A stretch of DNA of 64,000 bases from Ectothiorhodospira mobilis (lineage in GTDB: Bacteria > Pseudomonadota > Gammaproteobacteria > Ectothiorhodospirales > Ectothiorhodospiraceae). Within the stretch, counting starts at the first letter, position 1. Every line of letters begins with the position of its first letter. The notes under the pieces are model-generated. The model made no database searches and had not been told where the DNA came from. It saw nothing but the letters and a program-made list of their open reading frames with translations. This document shows, one piece after another, positions 50,882 through 61,949 of the stretch. A program made the translations under genes and the position numbers. The stretch covers positions 124,001 to 188,000 of the forward strand of contig NZ_FOUO01000003.1 of NCBI RefSeq assembly GCF_900114895.1. The letters run 5' to 3'.

Positions 50882-53835
50882 GCCATGACCTCCTCTTCGG
50901 CCGCCGGCAGGCGGATGCGAAAGCACGTGCCCCCCTCGGGGCGGTTGTCCGCGTAGACCGTCCCGCCGTGGTCCTGGATGATGCTGTACACCACGGAAAG
51001 CCCCAGGCCGGTGCCTTCGCCGGGGGGCTTGGTGGTGAAGAAGGGTTCGAAGATCTGGTCCAGCAGGCCGTCCTCGATGCCGCTGCCCTCGTCCTCCACA
51101 CGCACCTCCACGCCGCCGGGGACGCGCGCGCCGGTGAGGGTGACCCGGTCGCCGGGGCGGGAGGCCTGCAGGGCGTTGTTGATGAGGTTGACGAAGACCT
51201 GCAGCAGCCGCTGCTGGTTCCCCCGGGCGCGCAGCTCCCGCGGCACGCCGTTGATGCAGGTGATCTCGCGCCCGCTGCCCCCCAGCTGCACCAGTTGCAG
51301 GGCCTCGTCCACACAGGCGCGCAGGTCCACCGCCGCCGGCAGGGGACGCGGCGCCTCACCGGCATGGCTGAAGGTGATCAGGGACTGCACGATGTCGTTG
51401 ATGCGCCGGGTCTGCTCCAGGATCTGGCGCACGGTCAGCTCCACCTCCGCCGGGTCCTGTTCGTAGCGCAGGTTCTGCGCCAGGGAGGTGATGCCGGTGA
51501 GGGGGTTGCCGATCTCGTGGGCCACCCCCGCCGCCAGGCGGCCGATGGAGGCCAGGCGGTCGTTGTGGGCCACCTCGCTCTCCAGGGTATGGAGTTCGGT
51601 CAGGTCCTCCACCAGCACCACCATGCCCCCCAGGCCGTGGGCGGCGGAATCCCCCGTTACGGAGGACTCGATGGCCGCCTTGTGCAGGTTCAGCCAGCGG
51701 TAGCGCCCCTCCACCGAGAGCTGCAGCTTGTACAGGTGGCGGTCGTCGCCGTTGATGAAGGTGCGCAGCACCCCCTCCCAGGGGTCTTTCAGGGATTCCA
51801 GGGGCTGGCCCACGGCATCCTCGGCGGGGATGCCGGAGATGGTGGACATGGTGTGGTTCCAGATGAGGATGTCGCCGCAGGGGGCGATGGAGCACACCCC
51901 CAGGGGCAGTTCGTGCAGCACCTGGCGGTGGTAGCGGCGCAGGGTGTCCAGTTCCGCCGCCAGGCCCCGCAGGCGCACGGTGGAATGCTCCAGCTGTTCC
52001 TCCACGAAGCGCAGGCTGTCCGCCAGGGCCACCTGGGTCTGGGGTGCCACGTCCAGCCGGTTGTCCACCATCATGCGCGCCAGCAGGGGGCCCATGAGTC
52101 CGGAGAGGTTGCGCTCCAGGCGACCGCGCAGGCGCCTAAGCTCCGCCGGGCGGCGTTCCGTGGCCTTCAGGTCCAGGTCCTGCAGCGCCCGCTCCACCTC
52201 CAGGGCGGCGGTCTGCGGCCCCACCACCCGGGCCAGATGGGTCTCCAGCTGGGACACGCTCTGCACCTCCCCGGCGGTGCGGGCCGGCGGCAGCTGTTCC
52301 CGGCGGCAGGCCAGGGCCGCCTCGGCCTCTTCCCGCGTGGGCCGGGAGAGCAGGGAACCCAACACGAACAGGGCGCTGTTCACCGCCAAAGACCAGAAGG
52401 TGGCGAAGGCCCAGCGGTTCTCCTCCTCCGCGCCCATGAGGGCGGCCAGGTTCAGGGGCAGGCCCGGCAGACCCGAGGCCTCCAGCAGCGGCAGGATGAG
52501 GGCCAGCAGCCACATGAGGATGCCCCCGGAGAGGCCGGCGATGAAGCCGATGCGGGTGGCCCGGGGCCAGAACAGCAGGGCGATGAACCCGGGCAGGAAC
52601 TGGGCCACGGCGACGAAGGAGATGAGCCCGATCTGCACCAGGCCCTGGTTGAACTCCAGCAGCCAGTAGAAGCCGTAGCCCAGGGCGATGATGAGGAGGA
52701 TGAGCAGCCGCCGCCCCCACAGCAGCCAGCCGTAGAGGTTGCTCTGGGGCAGGCTCTGCTGGGTCACGTGGGCCGGCAGCAGGAGGTGGTTCAGGCACAT
52801 GGCGGCCAGGGCCAGGGTGGTGACGATCATCATGGCGCTGGCCGCCGAGACCCCGCCGATGAAGGTGAGCAGGGCCAGCCAGCCGGCGCCATCGCCAGCG
52901 GTCAGCCCCAGGACGTAGTAGTCCGGCGGGATCTCCAGGCCCCGGGCCTGACCGGCCCACAGCACCAGGGGGATGGGCAGGTTGAGCAGCAGCAGGAAGA
53001 GGGGAAAGCCCCAGCTGGCCGCCTGCAGGGCGCGGGGGTCCATGTTCTCCACGAAGAGCATGTGGAACTGGCGCGGCAGCAGGAAGGCGGCGGCGAAGGC
53101 CAGCAGCATGAGGCTGCTCCAGGGCCCTTCGCTCACCGGTTCATTGAGGGCCTCCAGGGCCTGGGGGTGGGCCGCCAGCCAGTCGCCCAGCCCCGCCGGG
53201 CCGCCGAAGACCTGGAACAGGGCGAACCCGCCCACCAGCAGCAGGGCCACCAGCTTCACCGCCGATTCGAAGGCGATGGCCACCACCAGGCCCTCGTGCT
53301 TCTCCCGGGGGGTGATGTGCCGCGCCCCGAAGAGGATGGCGAACAGCCCCAGGGTGGCGCAAAAGCCCAGGGCCAGCAGGTTGGGCGGGGCCTCCTGGGT
53401 GAGCACCGATACCGATTCGGTCACCGCCTTGATCTGCAGGGCGATGTAGGGCAGCACCCCCATGAGCATGAACAGGGTCACCAGCACCCCGGTGAGCTGG
53501 CTGCGGTAGCGGAAGGCGAACAGGTCCGCCAGGGAGGTGAGCTGGTAGTCCCGCACCAGGCGCAGCACCGGGGCCAGCAGCACGGGGGCCAGGAGGAAGG
53601 CCAGGGTGAGCCCCAGGTAGATGGTGAGGAAGGTGTAGCCCTCGGACTGGGCGAAGCCCACGCTGCCGTAGTAGGTCCAGGTGGTGGCGTAGACCCCCAG
53701 CGACAGGATGTACACCAGGGGATGGCGCACCAGGGCGGCGGGCAGCCAGCCCCGCTCGGTGGCATGGGCGATGAAGAACAGCAGCCCCAGATAGGCCACC
53801 CCGGCGGCGTAGAGCAGGCCGATCTCAGAGATCAT
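50878..53835 (-). CDS. Sensor histidine kinase with an N-terminal sodium/solute-symporter domain
   Basis: 985 residues. The first about 490 residues carry roughly 13 helices of an SSS transporter fold (TWTYYGSVGFAQSEGYTFL and LYGWLLWGRRLLILLI). A helical linker and a PAS domain (about 650-750) follow. The kinase has His773 in VAHEIGNPLTG, the N box NNALQAS and the FFTTKPPGEGTGLGLSVVY region. Similar to CbrA/CrbS-type kinases, which sense or transport small carboxylates or amino acids. It ends overlapping the regulator gene; the small membrane protein gene overlaps its start. Confidence 0.93.
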   Translation of the reverse strand: MISEIGLLYAAGVAYLGLLFFIAHATERGWLPAALVRHPLVYILSLGVYATTWTYYGSVGFAQSEGYTFLTIYLGLTLAFLLAPVLLAPVLRLVRDYQLTSLADLFAFRYRSQLTGVLVTLFMLMGVLPYIALQIKAVTESVSVLTQEAPPNLLALGFCATLGLFAILFGARHITPREKHEGLVVAIAFESAVKLVALLLVGGFALFQVFGGPAGLGDWLAAHPQALEALNEPVSEGPWSSLMLLAFAAAFLLPRQFHMLFVENMDPRALQAASWGFPLFLLLLNLPIPLVLWAGQARGLEIPPDYYVLGLTAGDGAGWLALLTFIGGVSAASAMMIVTTLALAAMCLNHLLLPAHVTQQSLPQSNLYGWLLWGRRLLILLIIALGYGFYWLLEFNQGLVQIGLISFVAVAQFLPGFIALLFWPRATRIGFIAGLSGGILMWLLALILPLLEASGLPGLPLNLAALMGAEEENRWAFATFWSLAVNSALFVLGSLLSRPTREEAEAALACRREQLPPARTAGEVQSVSQLETHLARVVGPQTAALEVERALQDLDLKATERRPAELRRLRGRLERNLSGLMGPLLARMMVDNRLDVAPQTQVALADSLRFVEEQLEHSTVRLRGLAAELDTLRRYHRQVLHELPLGVCSIAPCGDILIWNHTMSTISGIPAEDAVGQPLESLKDPWEGVLRTFINGDDRHLYKLQLSVEGRYRWLNLHKAAIESSVTGDSAAHGLGGMVVLVEDLTELHTLESEVAHNDRLASIGRLAAGVAHEIGNPLTGITSLAQNLRYEQDPAEVELTVRQILEQTRRINDIVQSLITFSHAGEAPRPLPAAVDLRACVDEALQLVQLGGSGREITCINGVPRELRARGNQQRLLQVFVNLINNALQASRPGDRVTLTGARVPGGVEVRVEDEGSGIEDGLLDQIFEPFFTTKPPGEGTGLGLSVVYSIIQDHGGTVYADNRPEGGTCFRIRLPAAEEEVMA

Positions 53836-54004
53836 GACGCCGCTGCAGCAGGTGGGCCAGGGCGCCCAGCCCGATCAGCCCGCCCCAGAGGAGGTAGGGG
53901 GTGAACCAGGGCAGACCGGGCCGGGACCACCACCCCACCAGGGGGGAGGCGAAGAGCAACAGGCCGGTCAAAAAGAGGATGACGGTCTTGTCCAGGGTCG
54001 GCAT
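53825..54004 (-). CDS. Small two-helix membrane protein upstream of the SSS-kinase
   Basis: 59 residues with hydrophobic stretches at about 8-24 (ILFLTGLLLFASPLVGW) and 34-52 (FTPYLLWGGLIGLGALAHL), ending in basic residues. Its 3' end overlaps the kinase start by 11 bases, implying co-translation. Small membrane partners precede many SSS symporters, for example DUF3311-type proteins, so this may assist the kinase's transporter domain. No named family confirmed. Confidence 0.75.
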   Translation of the reverse strand: MPTLDKTVILFLTGLLLFASPLVGWWSRPGLPWFTPYLLWGGLIGLGALAHLLQRRHDL

Positions 54005-54133
54005 GGGCTGCGCTGCGATTCGCCTGGGCCTGTGCCTGCCGGGGATCCCGGCGCCGGGACCCGCTGGCGGAGAGGACGGAAACGGATGCCACATAGGATG
54101 CAGCATGCGGCCGTCCCGGCCAAGGGGCCCGGC

Positions 54134-55000
54134 TCAGGGTTCGTTGCGGTGGGGCCAGCGGGCGGCGGCCCAGGCCAGCAGTTGCGCCGGGGGGGCGGGT
54201 TCCGGCGGGGGCAGCCCCAGGAAGGTGAGGGCCGCGGCCAGGTTCTCCCCCGGGCGGGCATCGTCCACCGGCGGGGCGTGGGTCTGCTTGGAGAGCTTGC
54301 GGCCACCCGCATCCAGGATCACGGGGTGATGCAGGTAGGCGGGGGTGGCCAGGCCCAGCAGGCGCTGCAGATGGATCTGTCGGGGGGTGGAGGGCAGCAG
54401 GTCCACGCCGCGCACCACGTGGGTGATCCCCTGGTGGGCATCGTCCACCACCACCGCCAGTTGATAGGCGGTGAGGCCGTCGGCGCGGCGGATGACGAAG
54501 TCCCCGGTCTGCGTCTCCAGGCACTGGCGGACCGGGCCCTGGAGGCGGTCGGTGAAGACGATGGGGGTGTCGTGGGTGCGCACCCGCAGGGCGCGGGGGG
54601 CCTTGCCCGGCGGCAGCCCCCGGCGGCAGGTGCCGGGATACACCGGGCCTTCGGGGCCCTGGACCGCCACGGCGGCGATCTCGCGGCGGGTGCAGCCGCA
54701 GTCATAGGCCTGGCCCCGGGACCGCAGGGTCTCCATGGCCGCCTCGTAGGCGGCCTGGCGGGTGTGCTGGAAGAGCACCTCGCCATCCCAATGCAGGGCG
54801 TGGGCCTCCAGGGTGCGCAGGATGGCGCTCGCGGCCCCAGGCATCTCCCGCGGAGGGTCCAGGTCCTCGATGCGCACCCGCCAGATGCCGCCATGGGCGC
54901 GGGCATCCAGCCAGGAGGCCACCGCCGCCACCAGGGAGCCGGCATGCAGCGGACCGGTGGGGGAGGGGGCGAAACGGCCGGTGTAGGTCCCGGGGGCCAA
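54134..55000 (-). CDS. gluQ: Glutamyl-Q tRNA(Asp) synthetase
   Basis: 288 residues from TTG 55000 with GAGGG upstream. Charges queuosine at the wobble position of tRNA-Asp with glutamate. The class I signature is GRFAPSPTGPLHAGSL (HIGH-like LHAG). Zn ligands CGCTRREI and the KMSKS-like RKLSKQ are visible; the anticodon-binding domain of GluRS is absent, as expected. It follows dksA by 80 bases, the usual pairing. Confidence 0.93.
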   Translation of the reverse strand: MAPGTYTGRFAPSPTGPLHAGSLVAAVASWLDARAHGGIWRVRIEDLDPPREMPGAASAILRTLEAHALHWDGEVLFQHTRQAAYEAAMETLRSRGQAYDCGCTRREIAAVAVQGPEGPVYPGTCRRGLPPGKAPRALRVRTHDTPIVFTDRLQGPVRQCLETQTGDFVIRRADGLTAYQLAVVVDDAHQGITHVVRGVDLLPSTPRQIHLQRLLGLATPAYLHHPVILDAGGRKLSKQTHAPPVDDARPGENLAAALTFLGLPPPEPAPPAQLLAWAAARWPHRNEP

Positions 55001-55080
55001 GGCAGGCCCTCAGCCCCCGGTGGCTGGGGCGGCGGGGGAGCGCCGCCGGGGTGGAATGGCTCGCGGCCGCACGGGCGCCA

Positions 55081-55536
55081 TCAGGCCATCTGCTTTTCCT
55101 TGATCTCCTGCAGGGTCTTGCAGTCGATGCACAGCGTCGCCGTGGGCCGGGCCTCCAGGCGGCGGATGCCGATCTCCACGCCGCAGGCCTCGCAGTAGCC
55201 GTAGTCGCCGTTGTCGATGTCGTTCAGGGCCTCGTCGATCTTGCGGATCAGCTTGCGTTCCCGGTCGCGGGTGCGCAGTTCCAGGCTGAATTCCTCCTCC
55301 TGGCTGGCCCGGTCCGAGGGGTCGGCGAAGTTGGCGGCGTCCTCCTTCATGTGGCCCATGGTGCGGTCCACCTCCTCCATGAGCTGCTGCTTCCAGGCCT
55401 GGAGGATCCTGCGGAAATGCTCCCTCTGCTCCTTGTTCATGTACTCCTCCCCCTCCGCGGGCTGGTAGGGGGGGATCCCGTCTTCGGGCCGGGACAGCTT
55501 GCCGCTGCTCTCCGGCTTCTGCTTGCTGGGGGCCAT
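55081..55536 (-). CDS. dksA: RNA polymerase-binding transcription factor DksA
   Basis: 151 residues from ATG 55536. Binds the RNA polymerase secondary channel and with ppGpp tunes rRNA and stress promoters. The family region MNKEQREHFRRILQAWKQQL starts near 32; the coiled-coil tip has DPSDRASQEEEF. The zinc finger is CEAC near 119 and CIDC near 140. Longer readings upstream have no support. Confidence 0.96.
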   Translation of the reverse strand: MAPSKQKPESSGKLSRPEDGIPPYQPAEGEEYMNKEQREHFRRILQAWKQQLMEEVDRTMGHMKEDAANFADPSDRASQEEEFSLELRTRDRERKLIRKIDEALNDIDNGDYGYCEACGVEIGIRRLEARPTATLCIDCKTLQEIKEKQMA

Positions 55537-55703
55537 CGCTTCGACCACTCCTGATTGTCCAAAGGGCGAGTCTAGATACCAGAGAATCCAGCGGGGCGCA
55601 ACTTGCGCCCGCCCATGGTTGCGCGGTCCCGCCACTCGGATTCCCGCGCGGAAGATAGTAGTCTCCCCGCAGACCCCATTAGAACCACCGGAGGAACGGC
55701 GTA

Positions 55704-56468
55704 ATGGCTTCATTGCAGGCCCTGATCTGGGATGTGGACGGGACCCTGGCGGATACCGAACGGCACGGACACCGGGAGGCCTTCAACGCCGCCTTCCGGG
55801 ACAGGGGCCTGGACTGGCACTGGTCCGAGGAACTCTACGGCGAATTGCTGGAGGTGACCGGCGGCAAGGAGCGTATCCGTCATTACCTGCGCCTGCACCG
55901 ACCGGATTTCACCCCGCCGGGGGATATGGAGCGTTTCGTGGCGGAGTTGCACACCCGCAAGACGGCCCATTTCGTCTCCCTGCTGGAGCGGGGCCGTATC
56001 CCCCTGCGTCCTGGGGTGGAGCGGGTGCTGTGCCAGGCGCGGGAGGCGGGGCTGACCCTGGCCATCGCCACCACCACCTCGCCGGCCAATGTGGAGACCC
56101 TGCTGGAGGCCAACCTGGGGCGGGAGGCCCGGGACTGGTTCCGGGTCATCGGCGCCGGGGATGTGGTGCCCCACAAGAAGCCGGCCCCCGACATCTATCA
56201 CTACGTCCTGCAACACCTGGGGCTGCCCCCCGGGGCCTGTCTGGCCATCGAGGACTCGCGCCAGGGCCTGACGGCGGCACGGGCGGCGGGGCTGCCCACC
56301 CTGGTGACGGTGAACGCCTACACCGCCGGGGACCCCCTGGACGGGGCCCTGGCGGTGCTGGACCGTCTGGGGACGCCGGAGAAGCCCTGCCGCGCCCTGC
56401 ACGGCCCGGCCCCGGAATCCGGGGTGGTGGATCTGGACTGGCTGCGGGCCCTGATGGCCCAGTCCTGA
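55704..56468 (+). CDS. HAD-IA phosphatase of the CbbY type
   Basis: 254 residues. Catalytic Asp9 and Asp11 are in IWDVDGTLADTE, followed by HREAFNAAF, TGGKERI, the IATTTSPANVETLLE motif II region and HKKPAPDIYHYVLQHL. The GHREAFN and TGGKERI features match CbbY, which removes the inhibitory sugar phosphate xylulose-1,5-bisphosphate formed by RuBisCO. Plausible in an autotroph, but no cbb genes are in the window. GGAGGAA precedes the ATG. Confidence 0.87.
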   Translation: MASLQALIWDVDGTLADTERHGHREAFNAAFRDRGLDWHWSEELYGELLEVTGGKERIRHYLRLHRPDFTPPGDMERFVAELHTRKTAHFVSLLERGRIPLRPGVERVLCQAREAGLTLAIATTTSPANVETLLEANLGREARDWFRVIGAGDVVPHKKPAPDIYHYVLQHLGLPPGACLAIEDSRQGLTAARAAGLPTLVTVNAYTAGDPLDGALAVLDRLGTPEKPCRALHGPAPESGVVDLDWLRALMAQS

Positions 56469-56484
56469 TCCCCGGTAAGGCAGG

Positions 56485-57849
56485 TCATGACGGGTCTTCC
56501 CCGTCGGCCTCCACGCGGCAGTGCAGCTGCCCCCGGGCCAGGCGGGCCTGCAGCCGGCTGCCGGGCGGGGCCTGTTGGGCCGAGCGCACCACCTCGCCCG
56601 CCGCGTTCAGGAGGATGCTGTAGCCCCGCCCCAGGGTGGCCAGGGGGCTGACGGCATGCAGGCTGCGGGCCTGCACCGCCAGGCGGTGCCCCAGCCGTTC
56701 CAGGCGCAGGTCCATGGCCCGTTGCAGACGCCCGGACAGGTGATCCCGGTGTTGCCCCAGGGCCTGGATCCTGGACCGAGGCGAGGCCCGCCGCAGGCGC
56801 AGGCCCAGCCCCTGCAGGCGTTCCCCCTGACCGCGCAGGGTGCGCCCCATGGCGCCGTGCAGGCGCTGTTCCAGTTCGTCCAGGCGCTGCCCCCGCTCCT
56901 GCAGGCGGCGTTCCGGATGCTGCCGGCGCAGGCGCTGCTCCAGTTCCGTCAGGCGCCGCTGGCCGGTCTCGATGCGGCGCTGGAAGCGCATCAGCAGCAG
57001 GTCCTCCAGGCGCTTCACCCGCTGCAGCAGGGCGCCCCCGTCGGGGCTGGCCAGCTCGGCGGCGGCGGAGGGGGTGGCGGCGCGCAGGTCGGCGGCGAAG
57101 TCGGCGATGGTCACGTCCGTTTCGTGGCCCACGCCGGTGACCACCGGCACGGGACAGGCGCGGATGGCCCGGGCCACGGCCTCCTCGTTGAAGGCCCACA
57201 GGTCCTCCAGGGAGCCCCCGCCCCGGGCCAGGATGAGCACGTCGCAGTCCCCCCGCCGCCCGGCCCGTTCCAGGGCGCGGACGATGCGCGGGGCCGCCTC
57301 CGTGCCCTGTACCGGCACCGGGTGCACCAGCACCGGCAGGGCGGGGCAGCGGCGGCGCAGTACCGAGAGGATGTCCCGGATGGCCGCCCCGGTGGGGGAG
57401 GTGATGACCCCCACCCGCCGCGGGAAGGGGGGCAGGGGACGCTTGATGCCGGTGTCGAACAGCCCCTCGGCCTGCAGCCGGCGGCGCAGTTCCTCGAAGG
57501 CGCGCCGCAGGGCGCCGTCCCCCGCCTCCTCCAGGTGCTCGATGATGAGCTGGTAGTCCCCGCGGGGGGCGTACAGGCTCACCCGCGCCCGGGCCAGCAC
57601 CTGCATGCCGTTGTCCGGGCGAAAGCCCAGCAGCCGGGCGCGGTTGCGGAAGAGGGCGCAGCGCACCTGGGCATCGGCGTCCTTGAGGGAGAAATAGAGG
57701 TGTCCCGAGGCGGGGCGGGCCAGGTTGGACAACTCCCCCTCCACCCGCACCAGGGGGAATCCCCCCTCCAGGTGATCCCGCACCGCCTCATTGAGCTGGG
57801 ATACGGTGAACACCCCCCGTCCGGGGGCGGCCGTGTCCTCGCCGCTCAT
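56485..57849 (-). CDS. xseA: Exodeoxyribonuclease VII large subunit
   Basis: 454 residues. An OB fold at the N-terminus (FPLVRVEGELSNLARPASGHLYFSL, shown by ends FPLVRVEG and HLYFSL), the catalytic region (FPRRVGVITSPTGAAIRDIL, GTEAAPRI, TGVGHETDVTIADFAAD) and a long coiled coil with the tail GYSIL. The two-subunit enzyme trims ssDNA from both ends. No xseB in the window. Confidence 0.96.
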   Translation of the reverse strand: MSGEDTAAPGRGVFTVSQLNEAVRDHLEGGFPLVRVEGELSNLARPASGHLYFSLKDADAQVRCALFRNRARLLGFRPDNGMQVLARARVSLYAPRGDYQLIIEHLEEAGDGALRRAFEELRRRLQAEGLFDTGIKRPLPPFPRRVGVITSPTGAAIRDILSVLRRRCPALPVLVHPVPVQGTEAAPRIVRALERAGRRGDCDVLILARGGGSLEDLWAFNEEAVARAIRACPVPVVTGVGHETDVTIADFAADLRAATPSAAAELASPDGGALLQRVKRLEDLLLMRFQRRIETGQRRLTELEQRLRRQHPERRLQERGQRLDELEQRLHGAMGRTLRGQGERLQGLGLRLRRASPRSRIQALGQHRDHLSGRLQRAMDLRLERLGHRLAVQARSLHAVSPLATLGRGYSILLNAAGEVVRSAQQAPPGSRLQARLARGQLHCRVEADGEDPS

Positions 57850-57900
57850 GCCCCGGCCCTGCCCGGAGGGTTTCCGGCTTCGTTTAGTGCACTACTCAGG

Positions 57901-57929
57901 TTTACCGCCCCGGGGCGCCACTTTATAAT
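57901..57929 (+). promoter_or_regulatory. Sigma-70 promoter of guaB
   Basis: TTTACC (57901-57906) and a perfect TATAAT (57924-57929) are separated by exactly 17 bases. Predicted start near 57936 gives a leader of about 30 bases. In E. coli guaBA is controlled at this kind of promoter by PurR and growth rate; no PurR-like site is visible here. Confidence 0.7.
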
Positions 57930-57965
57930 TGGAAGATTAACCAACGCGTCCCTCCGAGATTGATC

Positions 57966-59429
<1,464 letters not shown>

Positions 59430-59433
59430 CCCC

Positions 59434-61011
59434 ATGAGCACCGACATCCACGCCCACCGCATCCTCATCATCGACTTCGGATCCCAGTACACCCAGCTCA
59501 TCGCCCGCCGGGTGCGGGATTGCGGGGTCTATTCCGAGGTCCACCCCTGGGACATGGACGCGGCCGCCATCCGCGACTTTCGCCCCAGTGGCATCATCCT
59601 CTCCGGCGGCCCCGAGTCGGTGAACGAGAGCGACCCCCCGGGGGCCTCGCAGACCCTCTTCGAGTTGGGCGTGCCCGTGCTGGGGATCTGCTACGGCATG
59701 CAGACCATGGCCGCCCAGCTGGGCGGGCGCGTGGAGGCGGCCGATCACCGCGAATTCGGCTACGCCCGTGTGCGCGCCCGGGGCCACACCCGCCTGCTGC
59801 AAGACATCGAGGACCACACCACCCCCGAAGGCGAGGGGATGCTGGACGTGTGGATGTCCCACGGCGACCGCGTCTGCGAGATGCCCCCGGGCTTTCGCGT
59901 CATGGCCTCCACCGATTCCGCCCCCGTGGCCGGCATGGCCGACGAGGAACGCGGCTTCTACGGCGTGCAGTTCCATCCGGAGGTGACCCACACCACCCAG
60001 GGCAAGCGCATCCTCTCCCGTTTCGTGCACGACATCTGCGGCTGCGAGCACCTGTGGACCCCGGGCAACATCATCGAGGACATGACCGCCCGGGTGCGCC
60101 AGCAGGTGGGGGAGGACCACGTGGTCCTGGGGCTCTCCGGGGGGGTGGATTCCTCCGTGGTGGGGGCCCTGCTGCACAAGGCCATCGGTGACCAGCTCAC
60201 CTGTGTGTTCGTGGACACCGGTCTGTTGCGCCACCAGGAGGGGGACCAGGTGATGGCCACCTTCGCCCGGCACATGGGCGTGCGGGTGATCCGCGTGGAT
60301 GCCGAGGAGCGGTTCCTGAAGGCCCTGGAGGGGGTGACCGATCCGGAGGAGAAGCGCCGTATCATCGGCCGGCTGTTCGTGGAGGTCTTCGACGAGGAGG
60401 CCGGAAGGCTCACCAACGCCCGCTGGCTGGCCCAGGGCACCATCTATCCGGATGTCATCGAGTCCGCCGGTTCCAGCACGGGCAAGGCCCATGTCATCAA
60501 GTCCCACCACAACGTGGGCGGCCTGCCGGAGACCATGAAGCTGGGGCTGGTGGAACCCCTGCGGGAGCTGTTCAAGGACGAGGTGCGGCGCATCGGCGTG
60601 GAACTGGGCCTGCCCTCGGAGATGGTCTACCGCCATCCCTTCCCCGGGCCGGGCCTGGGGGTGCGCATCCTTGGCGAGGTGAAGAAGGAATACGCCGATC
60701 TGCTGCGCCGGGCCGATCACATCTTCATCGAGGAACTGCGCCGCGACGGCCTCTACGACCAGGTCTCCCAGGCCTTCGCCGTGTTCCTGCCGGTGAGGTC
60801 GGTGGGGGTGATGGGGGATGGCCGCCGCTATGACTTCGTGGTGGCCCTGCGCGCGGTGGAGACCATCGACTTCATGACCGCCCGCTGGGCGCACCTGCCC
60901 TATGAATTCCTGGACCGGGTGTCGCGGCGCATCATCAACGAGATCCCGGGGATCTCCCGCGTCACCTACGACATCTCCGGCAAGCCGCCGGCCACCATCG
61001 AGTGGGAATGA
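59434..61011 (+). CDS. guaA: GMP synthase (glutamine-hydrolysing)
   Basis: 525 residues. Class I glutamine amidotransferase domain with catalytic Cys in GICYGMQTM and the His/Glu in FHPEVTHT. Then the ATP-PPase with [13 protein letters not shown]-loop, [12 protein letters not shown] and the C-terminal dimer domain. Converts XMP to GMP. Ends 3 bases before the convergent HDOD gene's stop. Confidence 0.98.
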   Translation: MSTDIHAHRILIIDFGSQYTQLIARRVRDCGVYSEVHPWDMDAAAIRDFRPSGIILSGGPESVNESDPPGASQTLFELGVPVLGICYGMQTMAAQLGGRVEAADHREFGYARVRARGHTRLLQDIEDHTTPEGEGMLDVWMSHGDRVCEMPPGFRVMASTDSAPVAGMADEERGFYGVQFHPEVTHTTQGKRILSRFVHDICGCEHLWTPGNIIEDMTARVRQQVGEDHVVLGLSGGVDSSVVGALLHKAIGDQLTCVFVDTGLLRHQEGDQVMATFARHMGVRVIRVDAEERFLKALEGVTDPEEKRRIIGRLFVEVFDEEAGRLTNARWLAQGTIYPDVIESAGSSTGKAHVIKSHHNVGGLPETMKLGLVEPLRELFKDEVRRIGVELGLPSEMVYRHPFPGPGLGVRILGEVKKEYADLLRRADHIFIEELRRDGLYDQVSQAFAVFLPVRSVGVMGDGRRYDFVVALRAVETIDFMTARWAHLPYEFLDRVSRRIINEIPGISRVTYDISGKPPATIEWE

Positions 61012-61014
61012 CGG

Positions 61015-61878
61015 CTATACGAAGACCCGGCTGACCTGCTCCAGGGCGGCCTGGTCCTCATCCCAGTGCAGGGTGGGGTCCTCGGGGGTGCAGCCCAGGC
61101 GCCGCAGGGCCGGCACCCGGGCGCGGTCCACGCTGGCGAGGCGGTGGCGGGTGGACTGGTAGCTCTCGATGTTGGCCGCCTGCACGATGTCCACGTAGTC
61201 CACCGGGGCATCCTCCCCCGGGTCCCGGTCCAGGTTTTCGTGTTCGGCGGCCACCGCCACCAGGGGATCCTCGAAGTTCCAGGCCTGCAGTACGGCCCGA
61301 CCCACGGCCATGTGCAGCGTGCCGGTGATCAGGTTCAGGTGCTTTTCGTTCTCCACGATGACGTCGATGTCCTTGGCCTTGATGAGGATGGGGATCACGC
61401 CCACGTCGTGCACCAGACCCGCCAGCAGGGCCACCTCCGGGTCCAGATGGCGGTGGGGCCGGGCCAGCAGGGTGCTGAGGAAGGCCACCTCCACACTGTG
61501 GTTCCACAGGGTCTCCATGCGGCTGCGGATGCCCCGGTGGCCGGTATTGAATACATCCTTCATCGCCAGCGAGAGGATCAGGTGTTTGGTCTTCTCCAGG
61601 CCCAGGCGGGTGACGGCCGATTTGATGGTGGAGCAACGGGCATAGCCGCGATAGGCGGGGCTGTTGGCATAGCGCACCAGGCGCGTCGCCATGGCCGTGT
61701 CATGGGCCACCAGCGAGGTGACCTCGTCGATGGAGCTTTCTTCGCGGTTGATGGTGAACAGGGCCTGGACGGAGATGTCCGGCAGGGTGGGGATATAGAT
61801 CCCGTTACGCCGCAGATCATCGCGCAGATCGGTGATGAAGGTATCGACGATCTCGCGGGGTTGAAGATTTCTTTTCAC
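61015..61878 (-). CDS. HDOD domain-containing protein
   Basis: 287 residues from GTG 61878; a longer frame to 61980 overlaps tadA. Start is uncertain because no good ribosome-binding site is visible. HDOD hallmarks: VSLVAHDTAMATRLVRYAN-like stretch, AVTRLGLEKTKHLILSLAM, and the remnant HD motif VHDVGVIP. Proteins of this type take part in signalling (often c-di-GMP or stress related) without phosphodiesterase activity. Single gene, divergent from tadA. Confidence 0.85.
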   Translation of the reverse strand: MKRNLQPREIVDTFITDLRDDLRRNGIYIPTLPDISVQALFTINREESSIDEVTSLVAHDTAMATRLVRYANSPAYRGYARCSTIKSAVTRLGLEKTKHLILSLAMKDVFNTGHRGIRSRMETLWNHSVEVAFLSTLLARPHRHLDPEVALLAGLVHDVGVIPILIKAKDIDVIVENEKHLNLITGTLHMAVGRAVLQAWNFEDPLVAVAAEHENLDRDPGEDAPVDYVDIVQAANIESYQSTRHRLASVDRARVPALRRLGCTPEDPTLHWDEDQAALEQVSRVFV

Positions 61879-61949
61879 GGGGGTGAAGGCATGGTGAACT
61901 GGACTCAGTATGGCATACCGAGCCCGCAACGAGGGCACACCTATTGAGC

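Noticed and set aside
45400-51740. Single TTGTACAG octamers inside the actP and kinase genes
   Set aside because: Isolated, in coding sequence, and without 11-bp-spaced partners, so not considered MerR operators.
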